Origin: Megalopta genalis | Lineage: Eukaryota > Arthropoda > Insecta > Hymenoptera > Halictidae | Assembly (NCBI RefSeq): GCF_051020955.1 | Contig: NC_135016.1 | Location: 16,040,501-16,104,500 of the forward strand | Reading direction: 5' to 3' | Length of the DNA stretch: 64,000 bases | Part shown: one piece after another, positions 47,065-59,084 of the stretch | Layout: every line of letters begins with the position of its first letter | Position numbering within the stretch: position 1 is the stretch's first letter | Translations under genes and position numbers: made by a program | The notes under the pieces: generated by a model | Databases searched by the model: none | The model's input: only the letters and a program-made list of their open reading frames with translations | What the model was told of the DNA's origin: nothing

Positions 47065-47725
47065 TAGAACCAAAGTACGTATGTATACTTATATAAAGTC
47101 ATCAGGAAAAGTATATTTACACGATAATATCGCAGTCATATAAAAAAATGTCTTTCTAACCATTACACGCGACAATAATTTACTCTTAAAGCAAAGTTAC
47201 TAATCGACAGTTTTTGTACATGGAAACGATACGAGACAACGCGACAGACGTGGGAAAGCCGACAGAAAGAGCTGAGCCATCCATAGGGTGCCATGAAACG
47301 ATATCACTGATGTCGCAGAAGGAACGAGATTTCAGATTTCCCCAGGAAACGTAAAAGACAGTGCGTAAAGATCGTTCGAACAACGATCGAGGAATGATAA
47401 ACAGAAATTCCTAACGAGACGCCACGGTTTCAATGAAGAATCGTTTATCATCACAACCGCACTTCCATATATCGTATACGTATACTAAACATACACACGC
47501 ACGCGTTAATAACGACACGCATTACAGTTAACGACTAATAATTGCCCACACACCAAGGCGTTCCCGATTACATATTGCTAATGTAAAGAGATTCATGATT
47601 TCACTTTGAAGTTCTTTGGATCGGTGCTTGATCAGTGTTTGTTTTACCGAATACTACTTACTCTTCCAAGATTGTTTTACAGTTATTGACAACTCTATTA
47701 TTAATTTCGATGACAACACATCGAA
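47065..47725. other. Non-coding, nothing recognised
   Basis: No gene or repeat identified. Confidence 0.3.
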
Positions 47726-48398
47726 CAGAGTCGGGCATTACACGAATTGTTTTGAATACATATTTATCTGAAATAATTATCCGAGTGAATTCTTCTTAGT
47801 CGAATATTTTATTCAACTGACAATTATTATTATTGTTGTTGTTTATTATGAAACGGGATAATTACCGTTTACACTACTGTTTACTATTACTATAAATATA
47901 ATAAAAAACAAATAATTCAGTTAGCGAGTGCACAGTGTAAATTATGTTGGAAGATTTTTGAGAATCTTTGAAAAGTTGCTGTTGTTGCTGGAAAATTTTA
48001 CATTTCCAATAATTCAGTTGATACAATCATATTGACCAATTATTTATTATTGGTAAGTAATTATTCTATCCATTTATTGCGATGATTCTTTATTCTTTAT
48101 TCAAATAAATTGTGCTATAAGAGAACGGTATTAGTTTTATACAAGAAAAAATTATTCAAAACGTCAGACTCTATTGTGTTGTGTTGTAGTGTTATAAATA
48201 ATTACCAAAATTATTGGTAATAATTAATCAAAATAAATTCTATTATATTTATTCAAATCGTTCATTTTCTGAATGAATTCCTGTATGAATAAATTCTTAT
48301 TCGAATAACAAGTAACTTCTTATTCGAGTGATATCTTATTCGGGTAATAACTCATTTTTCATTGCTAAACCGTCATCCGAATAAAATGCCCAACTCTG
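47726..48398. mobile_element. hAT-like TIR element, family N, 673 bp
   Basis: CAGAGTCGGGCATTACAC at the left and CAGAGTTGGGCATTTTAT on the inverse of the right end fit the CAGAGTTGGGCA style of hAT termini. The flanking octamers match poorly (about four of eight), so the target duplication is not confirmed. The interior is rich in TTATTCGA words and contains no coding remnant. Confidence 0.55.
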
Positions 48399-49947
48399 AT
48401 TTGAAACAGTAAATTCACACTAAATGACGTAATGCATGCTGCATAACTGTTGCTTGCAAATGTGAAAGAAGTGCAAGCTTTTCATTTATAAAAGAAATGG
48501 AAGTATTAATTGTTTCATTGATTTCTCATTTTTCAATATTATATCATTTTCATTTCGAAACAGCAACTTGATGCTGACATATTGTTAATATTATTTAATT
48601 AATTCTTTGTATTATAATCTATTAGTGAATATATTAATTCTATACATATAATAATAACCTTTTATATATATTAGATTATCGTTTTATTTAAAGAACAAAT
48701 TAGTATCGACTAGTGTCAATTAATTTCATAAAAATATGAAATATGTTTTTACTGCCACAAACAGTTCGTTTTCTATTGAAATGATTCCCCTAGAAAATGT
48801 AACACGTTTAAAGCTTCCCTAATCTTATTCTATGTGATCTTTCTTCCCGGTCTGATGAAATATGATTTTTCCTACTATCTTTCTCGGCGAATAGATCACT
48901 TCTTTACCATACATAATATAATTTCCAATTGTGTACGAAGTACATATTTTATTGATCTCGTGGAAGAAAACTGTAAGTTTACATACAAAAAAGCTTGAGG
49001 TTGTGTGAAAATTTGTTTAAGAACGAAATATACAAGCATTCAGTTGTTGCAATTATTTAACGCATTAACGAATTTATTGTTAATGCAGTATCAAAGTATT
49101 GATAAATTTAACGAGCAAATATCAATTTCCAACAACTGAAAACAAGCAACAATTTTCTTCGCGCTCATTATTCCTTTCAATATACTTATTTCCAAAACCA
49201 GCGTTCGTTGCCTAAATAGCAATCTAATTAATAAAGAGCGTAGAGCATCCATTGACCTAAGTATCATCACGCGAGATCGTGTTTAAATCTCTCTCGAAAA
49301 ATTCGTTGCCGTTCCAGAAAATGTATAAAAAAAAAGTGACGCTGAAGAAACTACGTACAAGCCCCGAGAAACTCGTGTACAGTGCGCCCAATAATGAATA
49401 ATTCAGTCCAAAAGTAGATTATTCTACGTATAAAAAAAATCCACCTTGACGATGCAGAATCAAATTTTCGAGAAAATCAAGTTTGAACATGCTTGAAGCA
49501 TCTTCTCTCAGCACTAAAGTTCTACGCAAGATTATATCGTAGAATCTGTACCCTGTAGATCGTTATTACATGTGCGCGCCGATAATCCGCTGTCTCTTGA
49601 CGAGTCTGTTCCAGAGAACCCCTCAAAGTTCACAATCATGCAAACATAGTGAACGATGTTCCTTGTTGCTCCTTGCGCCACCAAGTTCTTCATTGCAAAT
49701 TTCCCGCTCGGTTCAAGAAAATGGGGGATTATTGGTCGGTACATTAACGCGTCATGTTCTTGCAAGTGTCCGGGCATGGCCTGCACGAAAATGCTACGCA
49801 AACGGGCCAAGACGGCCGAAAGCTTCTACATGGTAGTCAAACGCGCGAGTCATATACCTCAGACCTTCAAAATTCATTTTCTCGAATCCACTAGATAAAT
49901 ACCTTTGATTCGCCTGTTCTCCAACTGAACCATTCATTATGGAAGAC
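48399..49947. other. AT-rich, then GC-richer non-coding stretch
   Basis: 48.4-49.3 kb is AT-rich with nothing recognised. 49.37-49.93 kb is less AT-rich and open on both strands for about 80-90 codons, without recognisable similarity. A TTTTCGAGAAAATCAAG block near 49455 is reminiscent of family P interiors. Confidence 0.3.
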
Positions 49948-50463
49948 GGTTAATCTTTACTTTAACGGTCCAGAGATTTTTGGTTCTTTTGTATATGTTC
50001 CCGTAGATTGTATCGAGATAACTCCAAAAATTCAAGTCCCAAGGTGCGCAAACCATCACTGCAACAGTTATTCGCGTTCAAAGTTGACGAATTTCAAGCG
50101 TTTCTGACATGTTAGCGCGATGCCACATTGGTACTTATTCCGTCCGAGGACGTAGTTCCATGAGTGGCGCCGCTAGATGACAGCACAAATATCAAAGAAA
50201 TTCCTCACAAGAGCCATTAGATGGCAGCACAAGCATGGTGAAGTAATCATTTTGGTATTAAAGTTCAAATACTCTATATTTTATTGGATTTTTATTGGGC
50301 TAGGCTTAGGGTTAGTTTGCGTCAACTTTGAACACGTATAACTTTTGAACCAATGGTTTCCGCACCTTGGGACTTAAATTTTTGGAGTTCTCTCTACAAA
50401 ATCTACGAGAATATGCATAAAAGAGCCAAAAATCTCTGGACCGGTAAAATAAAGTTTAACCCG
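49948..50463. mobile_element. Large palindromic element, family R (copy R1, about 516 bp)
   Basis: The left arm ACGGTCCAGAGATTTTTGGT, CCGTAGATTGTATCGAGA, ACTCCAAAAATTCAAGTCCC, AAGGTGCG is mirrored closely by the right arm down to ACCGGTAAAATAAAGTTTAA at about 50460. At least 110 bases pair on each side. It shares arm sequences with R2 at 30853. Confidence 0.75.
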
Positions 50464-50554
50464 GGAGACTCTGAACGACACAAACACACAGGCATACGCA
50501 TACACAATCACACACATACTCTCTTTATTTGTCCATCTATCTCTTTCTCTCCTC

Positions 50555-50602
<48 letters not shown>

Positions 50603-50786
50603 TCATGTCTACAGTACACAACACACTTGGAATACCCAAAAATAAATACTTGTAAACGCAATACACATACACACAATTTCTCTCTCTTTCTCCTCCATCT
50701 CCCTTTTTCTTGTTTACACAATACACAGAAACAAACACACAGCTCCCTCATGTACAAAATAATAAATAAAGGCAAACACATAAAGG

Positions 50787-50823
<37 letters not shown>

Positions 50824-51000
50824 CCTTTTCCTCTCGTGTACACGATACATATGTACTCACTCTCTCCCATTCCCGTGTACAAATAACACAAACACTCTTT
50901 CTCTACCGTGCGCACAATACACACACAGGCAACGCGTCTGCACAGAGCAGAAACGGCACACATATACACGTACACATGTATATATGTATGTATATCGCAC
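50464..51000. repeat. CT and CA microsatellite-rich tract
   Basis: A (CT)n run at about 50557-50600 and a (CA)n run at about 50791-50822, embedded in about 500 bases dominated by ACACA, CTCTC and TGTACA words. Long frames on both strands here are products of the repeats. Confidence 0.9.
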
Positions 51001-51500
51001 TATGCGCACCCTGAATACCGACGGGACCAATCAACAGCCCCCTCTCGTGATCCCCGAATTGCGTTCGAAGAGAATTATGCTGTCCTCTCTGCTGGATGCT
51101 GAACGTCCATGAACGAGAGCATGTTTACACCATAAGCGGAAAACGGGCGAGAAAGAGAGACTCCTCGAGGCCAGAGAGTTGAATCTCTTTTCATTGAGAG
51201 TATCAACTATGGAGGAGCTGCTGTGTTGGCGTTGGATAACAAACGCTTTGGCCGTTTGACAAATGGAGACCAGTGATGAAGTAGTCGCACGTAAAACTGT
51301 CGATGTATAGACAAAGAACGCCATACTCCCGTGAGCATTCTCATGACCGAATTATGGTGATTTAATGAAGAATGCCTTTGTTCGAAGAATAGAGAAAAAT
51401 AGAGTTCAGAGTGTGCTCGCAGAAGTTGTAAAGTGACGGATGCTGTGGTATATATTTTTCACATAACTACGACGTTTTTTGCATTCATATTGTAGATATT
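51001..51500. other. Non-coding, nothing recognised
   Basis: Intermediate composition with no recognised gene. Confidence 0.3.
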
Positions 51501-51545
51501 TACAGGATGTCCCAAAAGTTACTCAAAATCGGTAAATAAAAGCTT

Positions 51546-51742
51546 AGAGAAGAAGGCTCCTTTGTGTTTGCATTCCCCCTCTTAGTAGCTGCCTCACTGC
51601 TGCAGGTATCGATCGCTATTGGCCGAAATCGATGACGAAGATCGACGGCGATCAATAGCGACCGGTAGCTGCGACAGTGGGGCAGGTAGTAAGAGGGGGA
51701 ATGTAAACACAAAGGTGCCCTCTTGTCGCGTGAGGACTATAT
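51546..51742. mobile_element. Palindromic hairpin MITE, family A, long form (copy A3)
   Basis: Arms AGAAGGCTCCTTTGTGTTTG and CATTCCCCCTCTTAGTAGCT pair with the inverse ending TCTTGTCGCGTGAGGACTAT. The centre contains a second inverted repeat (ATCGATCGCTATTGGCC and GGCGATCAATAGCGACC). The outer left 15 bases of the terminus are missing. At that side lies ACAGGATGTCCCAAAAGTTA, the end of another element. Confidence 0.65.
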
Positions 51743-52612
51743 ATGCGTGTAGAATTTAATTATGCATTGCAATATGATTACGCAGCATAATTACTTTTAA
51801 AAGCAACCAAAATAGGTAATAGAAAGGTAATTTCTAATATAATATCTATGAAAGTTTCGATCCTGTTCGAGTAAGATTCGAGTATACTTAAAAGTACTGT
51901 TTTTTCATCAAAATACTTATAAAGAATCCGAACTAATCTCATTATTTCGCGGTTATAACGTAGGAAGCAGTCTGGTATTATTTTAACATCTAATAACCAG
52001 AGTAATAAACGAAGAAATGTGTAACTATAAAAATCTCGAGCAGACAGCAGCAATAAATCCTTTTAAAACATTAATACAAAGGATTTAGCTTCCGATGAAG
52101 ATTTGTCAACTTTTTGAACATGAAAAGATGATAATGCTCGAAAAAATTATGACAATGCTGAATGCGAGGAATATGGGGAGCAGTGCTGTCACGAACGATG
52201 TTCAGAATTTTTAAACATATTTGAACACTGAAAAAATGTTTTACTTAAGAAAACAACACAATTTTTCTTTCTATGATACTTGTAATATGTATTTTTCACT
52301 CAAGTGCATAAAATACCATCAAATTGTTTTTTGCTGAAAACGAATGGTTATTTTCGGTTTTGTTCTTGGATATTTGAAATCGACATATAGATATTCACGT
52401 TTGTAAATATATATTTTTCGTTTAGCTAACAATTAAAGTTACGGTATACTGATTAATTGAAAAAAAATGTGAACCATCTCATTGCCCCCACAGATTTTTA
52501 CTTTTTCGTTTGCAGTATTCAAAACATACGCATGATCTTCTCTAGCTCACTATATGATTTTAATAGTTTTTTTGTCGATCGTAGCTACACGTTATTGTGC
52601 AAAAATATTACG
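51743..52612. other. AT-rich non-coding DNA
   Basis: No gene or repeat recognised between the two long-form family A copies. Confidence 0.3.
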
Positions 52613-52821
52613 TATAGTCCTCACGCGACGAGAAGACACCTTTGTGTTTAAATTCCCCCTCTTATCAGCTGTCCCATTGCCGCAGCTATTGGTCGCTATT
52701 GATCGCCGTTGAACTTTATCACCGATTTTGGCCAATAACGATCGATAGCTGCGGCAGTGGGGCAGCTAGTAAGAGAAAGAATGAGAACACAAAGGTGCGT
52801 TCTTGTCGCGTGAGGACTATA
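52613..52821. mobile_element. Palindromic hairpin MITE, family A, long form (copy A4)
   Basis: TATAGTCCTCACGCGACGAG to its inverse, 209 bases, with the same extra centre as A3 (GCCGCAGCTATTGGTCGCTA and the inverse AACGATCGATAGCTGCGGCA). Both ends are intact, flanked by TA. Confidence 0.75.
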
Positions 52822-52829
52822 TCGTAGAG

Positions 52830-53950
52830 TCGCAATTTTTCCCAATTACTGGCTCCGTAAATTCGTTCCACGTTTAACAAGAATTTTTTTGCAGCAGCTG
52901 ATTTAATTAACCCATCAACAGCGAGCAACGTAGAATTCGTGTTCTAAATATTTTGTAAAATTTAGCAAATAATACAAAATTAAAAAGATTTTTCATTGTT
53001 AATTAAAAAAAATATTTTTATTTTTTTCATTTCTCGTTTTATATCCTGCTCAATCGAATACTTAGGGCGCATCTGCGTAACAAAAAAACTAGCTCGCGAC
53101 GAATCAAAAACTCTGTTGTGGTTAGAGTGTTAATCGTTTGTGAATCTCATGACGTTTTTAGAGGTTCTTGGTCGAAACAATCGAAATTCATGCGTTGACA
53201 TCTTAGATAGCACCTTCTACGTGTACTTTACATCTAAGCTGCAATATAGTTTCTCTTTAAGTAAAGTATGAATCTTTCTCTGGACTTGAAGAAAATGTTT
53301 TTAATTTAAAAATCAGTATTTTCGATTCAACGTCTGATATGTTGCTTATCAAAAATATCGTATCCAATTAATTTTACGTGCTATCCGCATCGTCGAGTCA
53401 TAACATGTTCTTCTCATCTTTATTATTGAAATTTCACTTCCAAAACTCAATGCGGCTGGCAACATATTTGAATTTACAACCAAGTTACACTTGATTATTT
53501 GCAAGTGCCACGAATTAATTAGTACACCTAATATATGCTTCGCGATTAACGGTTTAAGCTAAACGTTTTAATTAATTTATTACAGTCCGGTCATCGTTGA
53601 ATGAATTGTTTGGCAAAATTAAACAAAAGATAATACATAGCCACAAACGTGACACGGTGACAGACATGTATTTGCAAGTATAACATTAATTAAATTGTCA
53701 GGATCTTCATTATAAAATCTGTAGGTCATTTCATAATTTTGATCGAGTACTTTTAAAGTAAGACTTATGTTTATTTCGATATTTTCAATTCTCCATAATT
53801 AATATAATTCTAAATAATAATATTAATTCCTCAGCGATCACGTACTTATAAACATTGCAAATATACAGAAACAAATTGACTTTTTTTAATATATACTATC
53901 CAGGTTTAATTGTTGTTAATCAAATATAATAATATACATCAATTAATGTA
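52830..53950. other. AT-rich non-coding DNA
   Basis: No gene or clear repeat ends recognised. Confidence 0.3.
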
Positions 53951-53958
53951 TAATTTGA

Positions 53959-54162
53959 TTGCAGATTTGTATTAATGCCGGATTGCGAATCTGGCTGTAT
54001 CGAAAGCAAGGTAATCCATATCGAAGGATTTTTAATCAGTTCAGTATATCTATTGGAGCTTATCTATTATTACACCGTACAAAACATAGAAATGTTAATA
54101 AAGCAGATAATGCTCCACGAATACAAAATCGAATAATAATTAGAACTGTTCAACGTCGCTGA
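53959..54162 (+). pseudogene. ORF with faint histone H2A-fold resemblance (very uncertain)
   Basis: A 67-codon frame preceded by an acceptor-like TTTGATTGCAG. It contains, in order, NAGL, KQGNPYRRI, IGAYLLL and DNAPRIQNRIIIRTVQ. These recall the H2A segments RAGL, KGNYAERV, APVYLAA and GNAARDN..RIIPRHLQ. Spacing between the blocks differs by several residues, and core residues are not conserved. It could be a decayed retrocopy, a fast-evolving H2A variant, or chance. The frame ends in TGA without the H2A C-terminal part. Confidence 0.15.
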
Positions 54163-54473
54163 ATCGAATTCGGTTTAACGAGTACAGTAATTTGCAAAAA
54201 CTTTTGACACCTAACAAGATTAAACGTTCTAGATCTCAATTTATAGAATCTTATATTAAATGGATGAAAGAACAATGACCAAAAATTTCGTGACCACTTT
54301 ATCGATCGGCAGTTCTCTAATAGTTTTATAATATTATATAGTGGATATCAACAGTTGAGAATTTCTTAAAATATTGTTCAAAGGAAACAATAACCTCGCC
54401 AGTAATTCAATAAATTATTTGGGTAATTATAATGTAACAATTTCTTCTGAAATTGTTATTTAAACTGAAATTA

Positions 54474-55034
54474 TAGAGCACCTCATCCAAAAGTATTAGG
54501 ACACTCACAAAAAATTAAATTAATTTGAGAAACCGATAGGAAATTGTTATAATTTCTTTAATTTCTTTCAAAGTTAATTGTATTAAACTGTAACAAGTAC
54601 ATATATCTATATGATTTTTACATTACAATGTAATGAAGTTAATCTTATAAAAGAAAATTAAATTTTCTTTTTGTCGATATATATATATCCGTCGTTTTCT
54701 TTTTATTACTTCCTGGAGATTCGTTTTATTAGTTTGTTTATTATTTCTGATCCCATTTGATTCCATGCACGGTGCAGTATGTTCCACATATTTCGAAAAC
54801 ATATCATGCGAAATGAAGTCAGCATATATACTTCAATGAACAAAATGCAACAAACAGGTTAACTAATTGCATAAGTGACAAACGCCTCTAACTTAATATG
54901 TACTTTCGACAATACGATGACATAAAACTTGATGCTAAACATAAATCACAAGCTAAACTGAATGAAAAATTATAATTTATACTAAATCAGCAGGTGTCTA
55001 ATACTTATTCTAATACTTTTGGAGGGTGTAGTAC
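54474..55034. mobile_element. Tc1/mariner-like element remnant, family Q, about 560 bp
   Basis: The left end CACCTCATCCAAAAGTATTA followed by GGACAC is matched by the inverse of the right end CACCCTCCAAAAGTATTAGA. Flanking TA words are present. The minus strand inside carries the C-terminal end of a Tc1-type transposase (separate entry), so this is a deletion derivative of a once-autonomous element. Confidence 0.65.
54706..54850 (-). pseudogene. Tc1-type transposase, C-terminal relic
   Basis: On the minus strand the last about 28 codons before a TAA (54706-54708) read MWNILHRAW, then NQMGSEIINKLIKRISRK. This matches the family's C-terminal pattern, in which a W-(x)2-L segment is followed by EWN-(x)3-E-(x)2-NLI-(x)2-(M/I)-(P/S)-R-(R/K). 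The DDE/D catalytic parts are not present. The frame upstream soon loses similarity. It lies within the TIRs of element Q in the expected position for a transposase 3' end. Confidence 0.45.
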
Positions 55035-55450
55035 ATACATCTCTGTCATTGAAAAACCTATTAATCCTTTGTACTCGAGAGTTGACTCTGAGGCATCACT
55101 AAATATTGTTATATCGAGTTCAAAAATAATTCTTACATTGTCGCTGATATTTTAAAAAACTGTTAAAAGTGTCGCTTATAATATGACTAACAAATCGAAT
55201 CGAATGCCTCGTAATACATTATAACTTAATTTAGTCTTAAAACGTGTTGCTCAAACAACTTCATTTTAAGGTTATATTAACTTTTTAGTAATATAATTGA
55301 TGTGACTTCGTTATTAAATTCAGTGGATTAAAATTCATACTGATATTTTTTTCCATCATTTACTCGAAAATGACATTTTTTAAAGCTGTGTCCAAAATTT
55401 ATAGAATGACAAGTTCTCAACCCCTATTCTTTATGTTTCCACAGTTGTGT

Positions 55451-55576
55451 TTTTATAGTTGCCTAATGTCAACGACCACAAAAACAAGCTGCAAGACTCG
55501 AATAATCGTATCTCCTCTTCCCAAATTGTCCATTTTTGTTTACAAGCTGATGAGCAATTGGAGAGAATTTACTGTA
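55451..55576. mobile_element. MITE, family B, right half (copy B6)
   Basis: AAGACTCGAATAATCGTATC, TCCTCTTCCCAAATTGTCC, ATTTTTGTTTACAAGCTGAT and the end GGAGAGAATTTACTGTA match the right arm of B1. The left arm is absent. Confidence 0.65.
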
Positions 55577-55699
55577 TTCAGAAATCTATTTAAATATCCT
55601 TCCAATATATCGGCTACTCTGATCGGAACTATCGATAGTGAGAAAAACAGTCGACAGTTTTCGATAGCGTTAAGTTCTCCATTTCTATAGGTTATGTTT

Positions 55700-56330
55700 A
55701 CAAGTGCATGTCTGTTAATGATGAATTTGTAATCAGTTCGTTTAGCGATAAAAATCGAGTGGCTTCGTGCGCGTCATGATTTCGTCGATCGACAGAGATA
55801 CAAATGTTTCTTCTACTCCCAGAAAATTCAGGAGAGTACTGGGAGAAAAGCGAAACAAGTTGCGGAATGAATTTGAGAGAGTCTTGGGGAATTCTCGTGG
55901 CCGGAGGCACACGGAACGACGCGCGTCGCGACGCGAGCACGCGAGGACGCGTGAGAAATCGAGGGAAGTTTAGGAACCGGGGGAGAAGACCTCGTTGAAT
56001 TTTCATTCGCGACGAAGAAGGGTTCTTCGTGTCGAGCCGTGGAAGCCGTGCCACATTGTGGGGCCGGTTAAACTGCGAACTGAATTTAAACCAGGTCGAA
56101 GGGAAGATATGAAACGGAAGTGCGACGGGGAATTCTTTTTTTAAGTGTCCCCTTTGTCGCTGGAAGCAGCTTCGACCCAGGTGCTGATAACTTGGAGATT
56201 GCTTGATCGTTTTGGATCGGCGAAGGCGACTAGCCGTAACTAGAACGCATACTGAAGATAAATCGTCGCGATTGTTCGACGCGACATGATTAATTATACA
56301 CGAGTTGCGTAAGATTCACAGATTAATCAA
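55700..56330. other. CpG-rich island
   Basis: Between 55860 and 55990 CG dinucleotides are very frequent (for example ACGACGCGCGTCGCGACGCG at about 55915). Both strands are open for 60-118 codons, but the peptides are low-complexity Arg/Ser-rich and unlike any family I know. A promoter-associated island is plausible; no gene could be attached. Confidence 0.35.
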
Positions 56331-56333
56331 GTA

Positions 56334-56777
56334 TACAGGGTGTTTCACGTAACTATCGCCACGATTTCTTGAGCAGTTCCGACAGTCTAACGAATAAATG
56401 TTCCGAACAAAAGTTAATCATTTTTTAGTCAGCTACAACTTGCAATATAAAAATTTCAGAAAATACGTTTTATTCCAAAAAATCAAGCTCATTGATTTCA
56501 TTTTTTTTCTAAGTCGAGGTCATCCGAGGGGCATGGTATTATAGGTCAATGAATTCGTCTTAACACGAGCTACAATAATATGAAGTAAAAAAAATATACC
56601 ATGCTATCTAGAAGAGATAAAGATGACTTTGATTTTTTGGAATAAAACATTTTTTCTGAAATTTTTTACATTGCAATCTGTAGCCGTCTAAAAACTGATT
56701 AACTTTTGAACATTTTTTTTCCAGACTATCAAAAGTGTTCGAAAAATCGTGGGAATCGTTGCGTGGAACGCCCTGTA
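56334..56777. mobile_element. Palindromic element, family O, 444 bp
   Basis: TACAGGGTGTTTCACGTAAC at the left and the inverse of GCGTGGAACGCCCTGTA at the right, with paired interior blocks: AAAGTTAATCATTTTTTAGT/ACTGATTAACTTTTGAAC, AAATACGTTTTATTCCAAAA/TTTTGGAATAAAACATTTTT, and GGGGCATGGTATTATAG/CTATATACCATGC-type. It is almost a full-length hairpin. Confidence 0.7.
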
Positions 56778-57265
56778 TATGATGTTACTTTAATAACGAT
56801 ACGTTACGATGTGAAGAAAACAGGTTGGTAACAGAATCGCAAAGAACGGAACTACCGTTGAATGACACAGAAAGAAGCGATAATAATTTATAGAAGTTAA
56901 CAGTGAAAATTTACATCAGATACCGTATGCCTGATTATACAACACAGAGGACAAAGAATGAAGACAACATTTTTATTCAAACCCTGTTATCATTGATTGG
57001 AGATGTCTTCATATGTACAGAAGAAACATTCTATTATTCAAATGAGATTGTTGGTAATATAGTAAAATGGTAAACCGAATAAACAGTATTAAAGTACGAT
57101 CAACTAGCAAAGTGTAAAATATGAAGGAAAAATTCATTTTAAGGGTGCTACGTCACGAAGAAGACAAGAAACTAGACTAGAAAGCATTTCTTTTATACAC
57201 GATCTACATTAATAGATGTGAAGAAAGGAATCGACGGACACTTTTCAAAAAGTAAAATGTATAGC

Positions 57266-57571
57266 TATACAGTAAACTCCTGTTGAATGATTTTAAGCAA
57301 CTTTTCTCTTAGCGAAAATGTTCTTCGCGACCTCGTTAAGGAGTAAGTGTGTATAGTTGGCGCCACGCTTCAGCGGCCAATGACGTGTAGAGGTCGTTGT
57401 AGAGGACCCAGAACACGTCAGTTGTGCTCGCTCTCTGATTGGCTCGTCTTTTTCGTCAAAAACTCGTTAACAAAGCTATAACCAACATTTTCGCTAAGGA
57501 AAAAGTTACTTTAAATCGGCTCAGGATTCACCTCATTCCGGATGTAACGGGAGTTCTAAGACATCCTATAT
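57266..57571. mobile_element. Palindromic MITE, family C (copy C4, short)
   Basis: It keeps AAGCAACTTTTCTCTTAGCG, GATTGGCTCGTC, CGTTAACAAAGC and TAAGGAAAAAGTTACTTTAA of the family. The left TACAGTAAACTCC end differs from other C copies, so the terminus may be remodelled. Confidence 0.55.
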
Positions 57572-58506
57572 CAAATCAAAGATGAAGTAATTACCGTGAA
57601 GGATTTTAACACTTTAAAGAATTATAAAAATTATTATTAAAGAATTATATAAAATTAAAGTATCTTAATTAATCAAATATCTATAAATCTATAAATTAAA
57701 ACTGAAAAGTTACGTTGTAATACGTAGCATGCGCGGCACGGCAGTTAAAGTATTAAATATAGTGTAAAAATGTATTTAAAAACAACGTCTCTAAAAATTA
57801 ATAAACATTTTGAACACGCCGATAGATGCAGAAGATAATTATGTCTTTCAAATAAATGGAAGAAATAGACGCGAGAAATATGTTTGCATAAACCAACATC
57901 TATCTATGTTGGTTCATTTACAATTTATAATAAATTAATCAATCTATGAATTCATTCGTTTTATAAAGTTCTCGTTTATTAGTATGTAAAGTTTTCTGAA
58001 CTGTGATAACATATCTTTGTCGACATAATTTTTTCGTTTAACTATCAAAGCAAAAATGTTACAGTTTTTCACGTTTTTGTAAAATTCAAGACAATTTCTT
58101 CTATAACAGGGTACCTTCTTAGGTAACAACAATCTAGAAAGCTTACGAGAGAAGGTGAGCGGCGTAAATAACGATTATCATCAAATACTTATAAGAATTT
58201 TAAAAAAACTTCTGATTTAAATCAACATTAACCGCTTAACAGAGTATATTAACAGAGTATAACGATTGAAGTTGGGAAATCTAATCGAAGTTAATTGTTA
58301 TTTCAACGGAAACTAAGACCTTGCTTTGACCTTAAATTCATAACGGGAGATCTTTAAAATTACCACCATAAACTTTTAACGGTGTATTAAGATGCAAGTA
58401 GAAGTGATTCCTATAATTTGTATACTTGTTACATATTACTTTCCGGTGGCAAATATAACGTTCTAGAGGAAATAATAATGTAAGTGCTAGTAATTACTAC
58501 AATAAG
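57572..58506. other. AT-rich non-coding DNA
   Basis: No gene or clear repeat was recognised. Confidence 0.3.
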
Positions 58507-58724
58507 TACAGTAAATTCTCCCTAATTGTCCTTCAGCTTAGAAACAAAGAAGGACAACTTCGGAAGAGGGGATACGGTTATTCGAGCATTGCGCTTTGTT
58601 TTTGTAGTTGTTGGCAATAGGCAACTATGAAAACGAGCCGTAAGGCTCGAATAATCGTATCTCTTCTTCTCAAATTGTCCATTTTTGTTTAGAAGCTGAA
58701 GGACAATTGGGGAGAATTTACTAT
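58507..58724. mobile_element. Palindromic MITE, family B, complete (copy B1)
   Basis: TACAGTAAATTCTCCCTAAT to GGGGAGAATTTACTATA with arms TTGTCCTTCAGCTTAGAAAC, GACAACTTCGGAAGAGGGGA, CGGTTATTCGAGCATTGCG and their inverses, around a TAGTTGTTGGCAATAGGCAA loop. This is the best reference copy of the family in the window. Confidence 0.8.
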
Positions 58725-58757
58725 ACTGGTAACGACTATATTATACATTACTCTATC

Positions 58758-59084
58758 TACTACGAGCAAACATCTTAGCGGAGTGGGGGACGTGAGAAAA
58801 AAGAGCGAAGTGTTCACGTTTTCATGCCATCCTTTTTCTCTCACTCGCACGCATTGCCGTTATATGCCGTTTATCCGATGCTCATTCTATTTCACTCAAT
58901 CTCGACGTAACCAGCAGTCGACCTCTGTCACCGTCTTCAGCCAATAACGTGTCGTTACTGGTGGGGAGTCCTAGCTAAGGAAGGGGTCCTGTTACCGTCG
59001 GGAGTGGGGTCTAGAGACCGTCGATCCGTGTTTGCCCTGAGCTGAAAATCTCTGCCCGTATCGACAAGATGTTGAACAACTCTG
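58758..59084. mobile_element. hAT-like MITE, family G, 5'-truncated (copy G3)
   Basis: It starts inside the element at TACGAGCAAACATCTTAGCG and continues through GCTCATTCTATTTCACTCAA and AACGTGTCGTTACTGGTGGG to the right end TGTTGAACAACTCTG. The left terminus with CTGTTCAACAG is missing. Confidence 0.65.

Noticed and set aside
49532..49898. Possible transposase or gene on either strand
   Set aside because: About 80-90 codons are open on both strands, but neither peptide shows a catalytic motif or a recognisable family pattern.
50374..50850. 158-codon minus-strand frame and overlapping + frames
   Set aside because: They translate CT and CA microsatellites (runs of RE, VCVC, HTHT). No gene.
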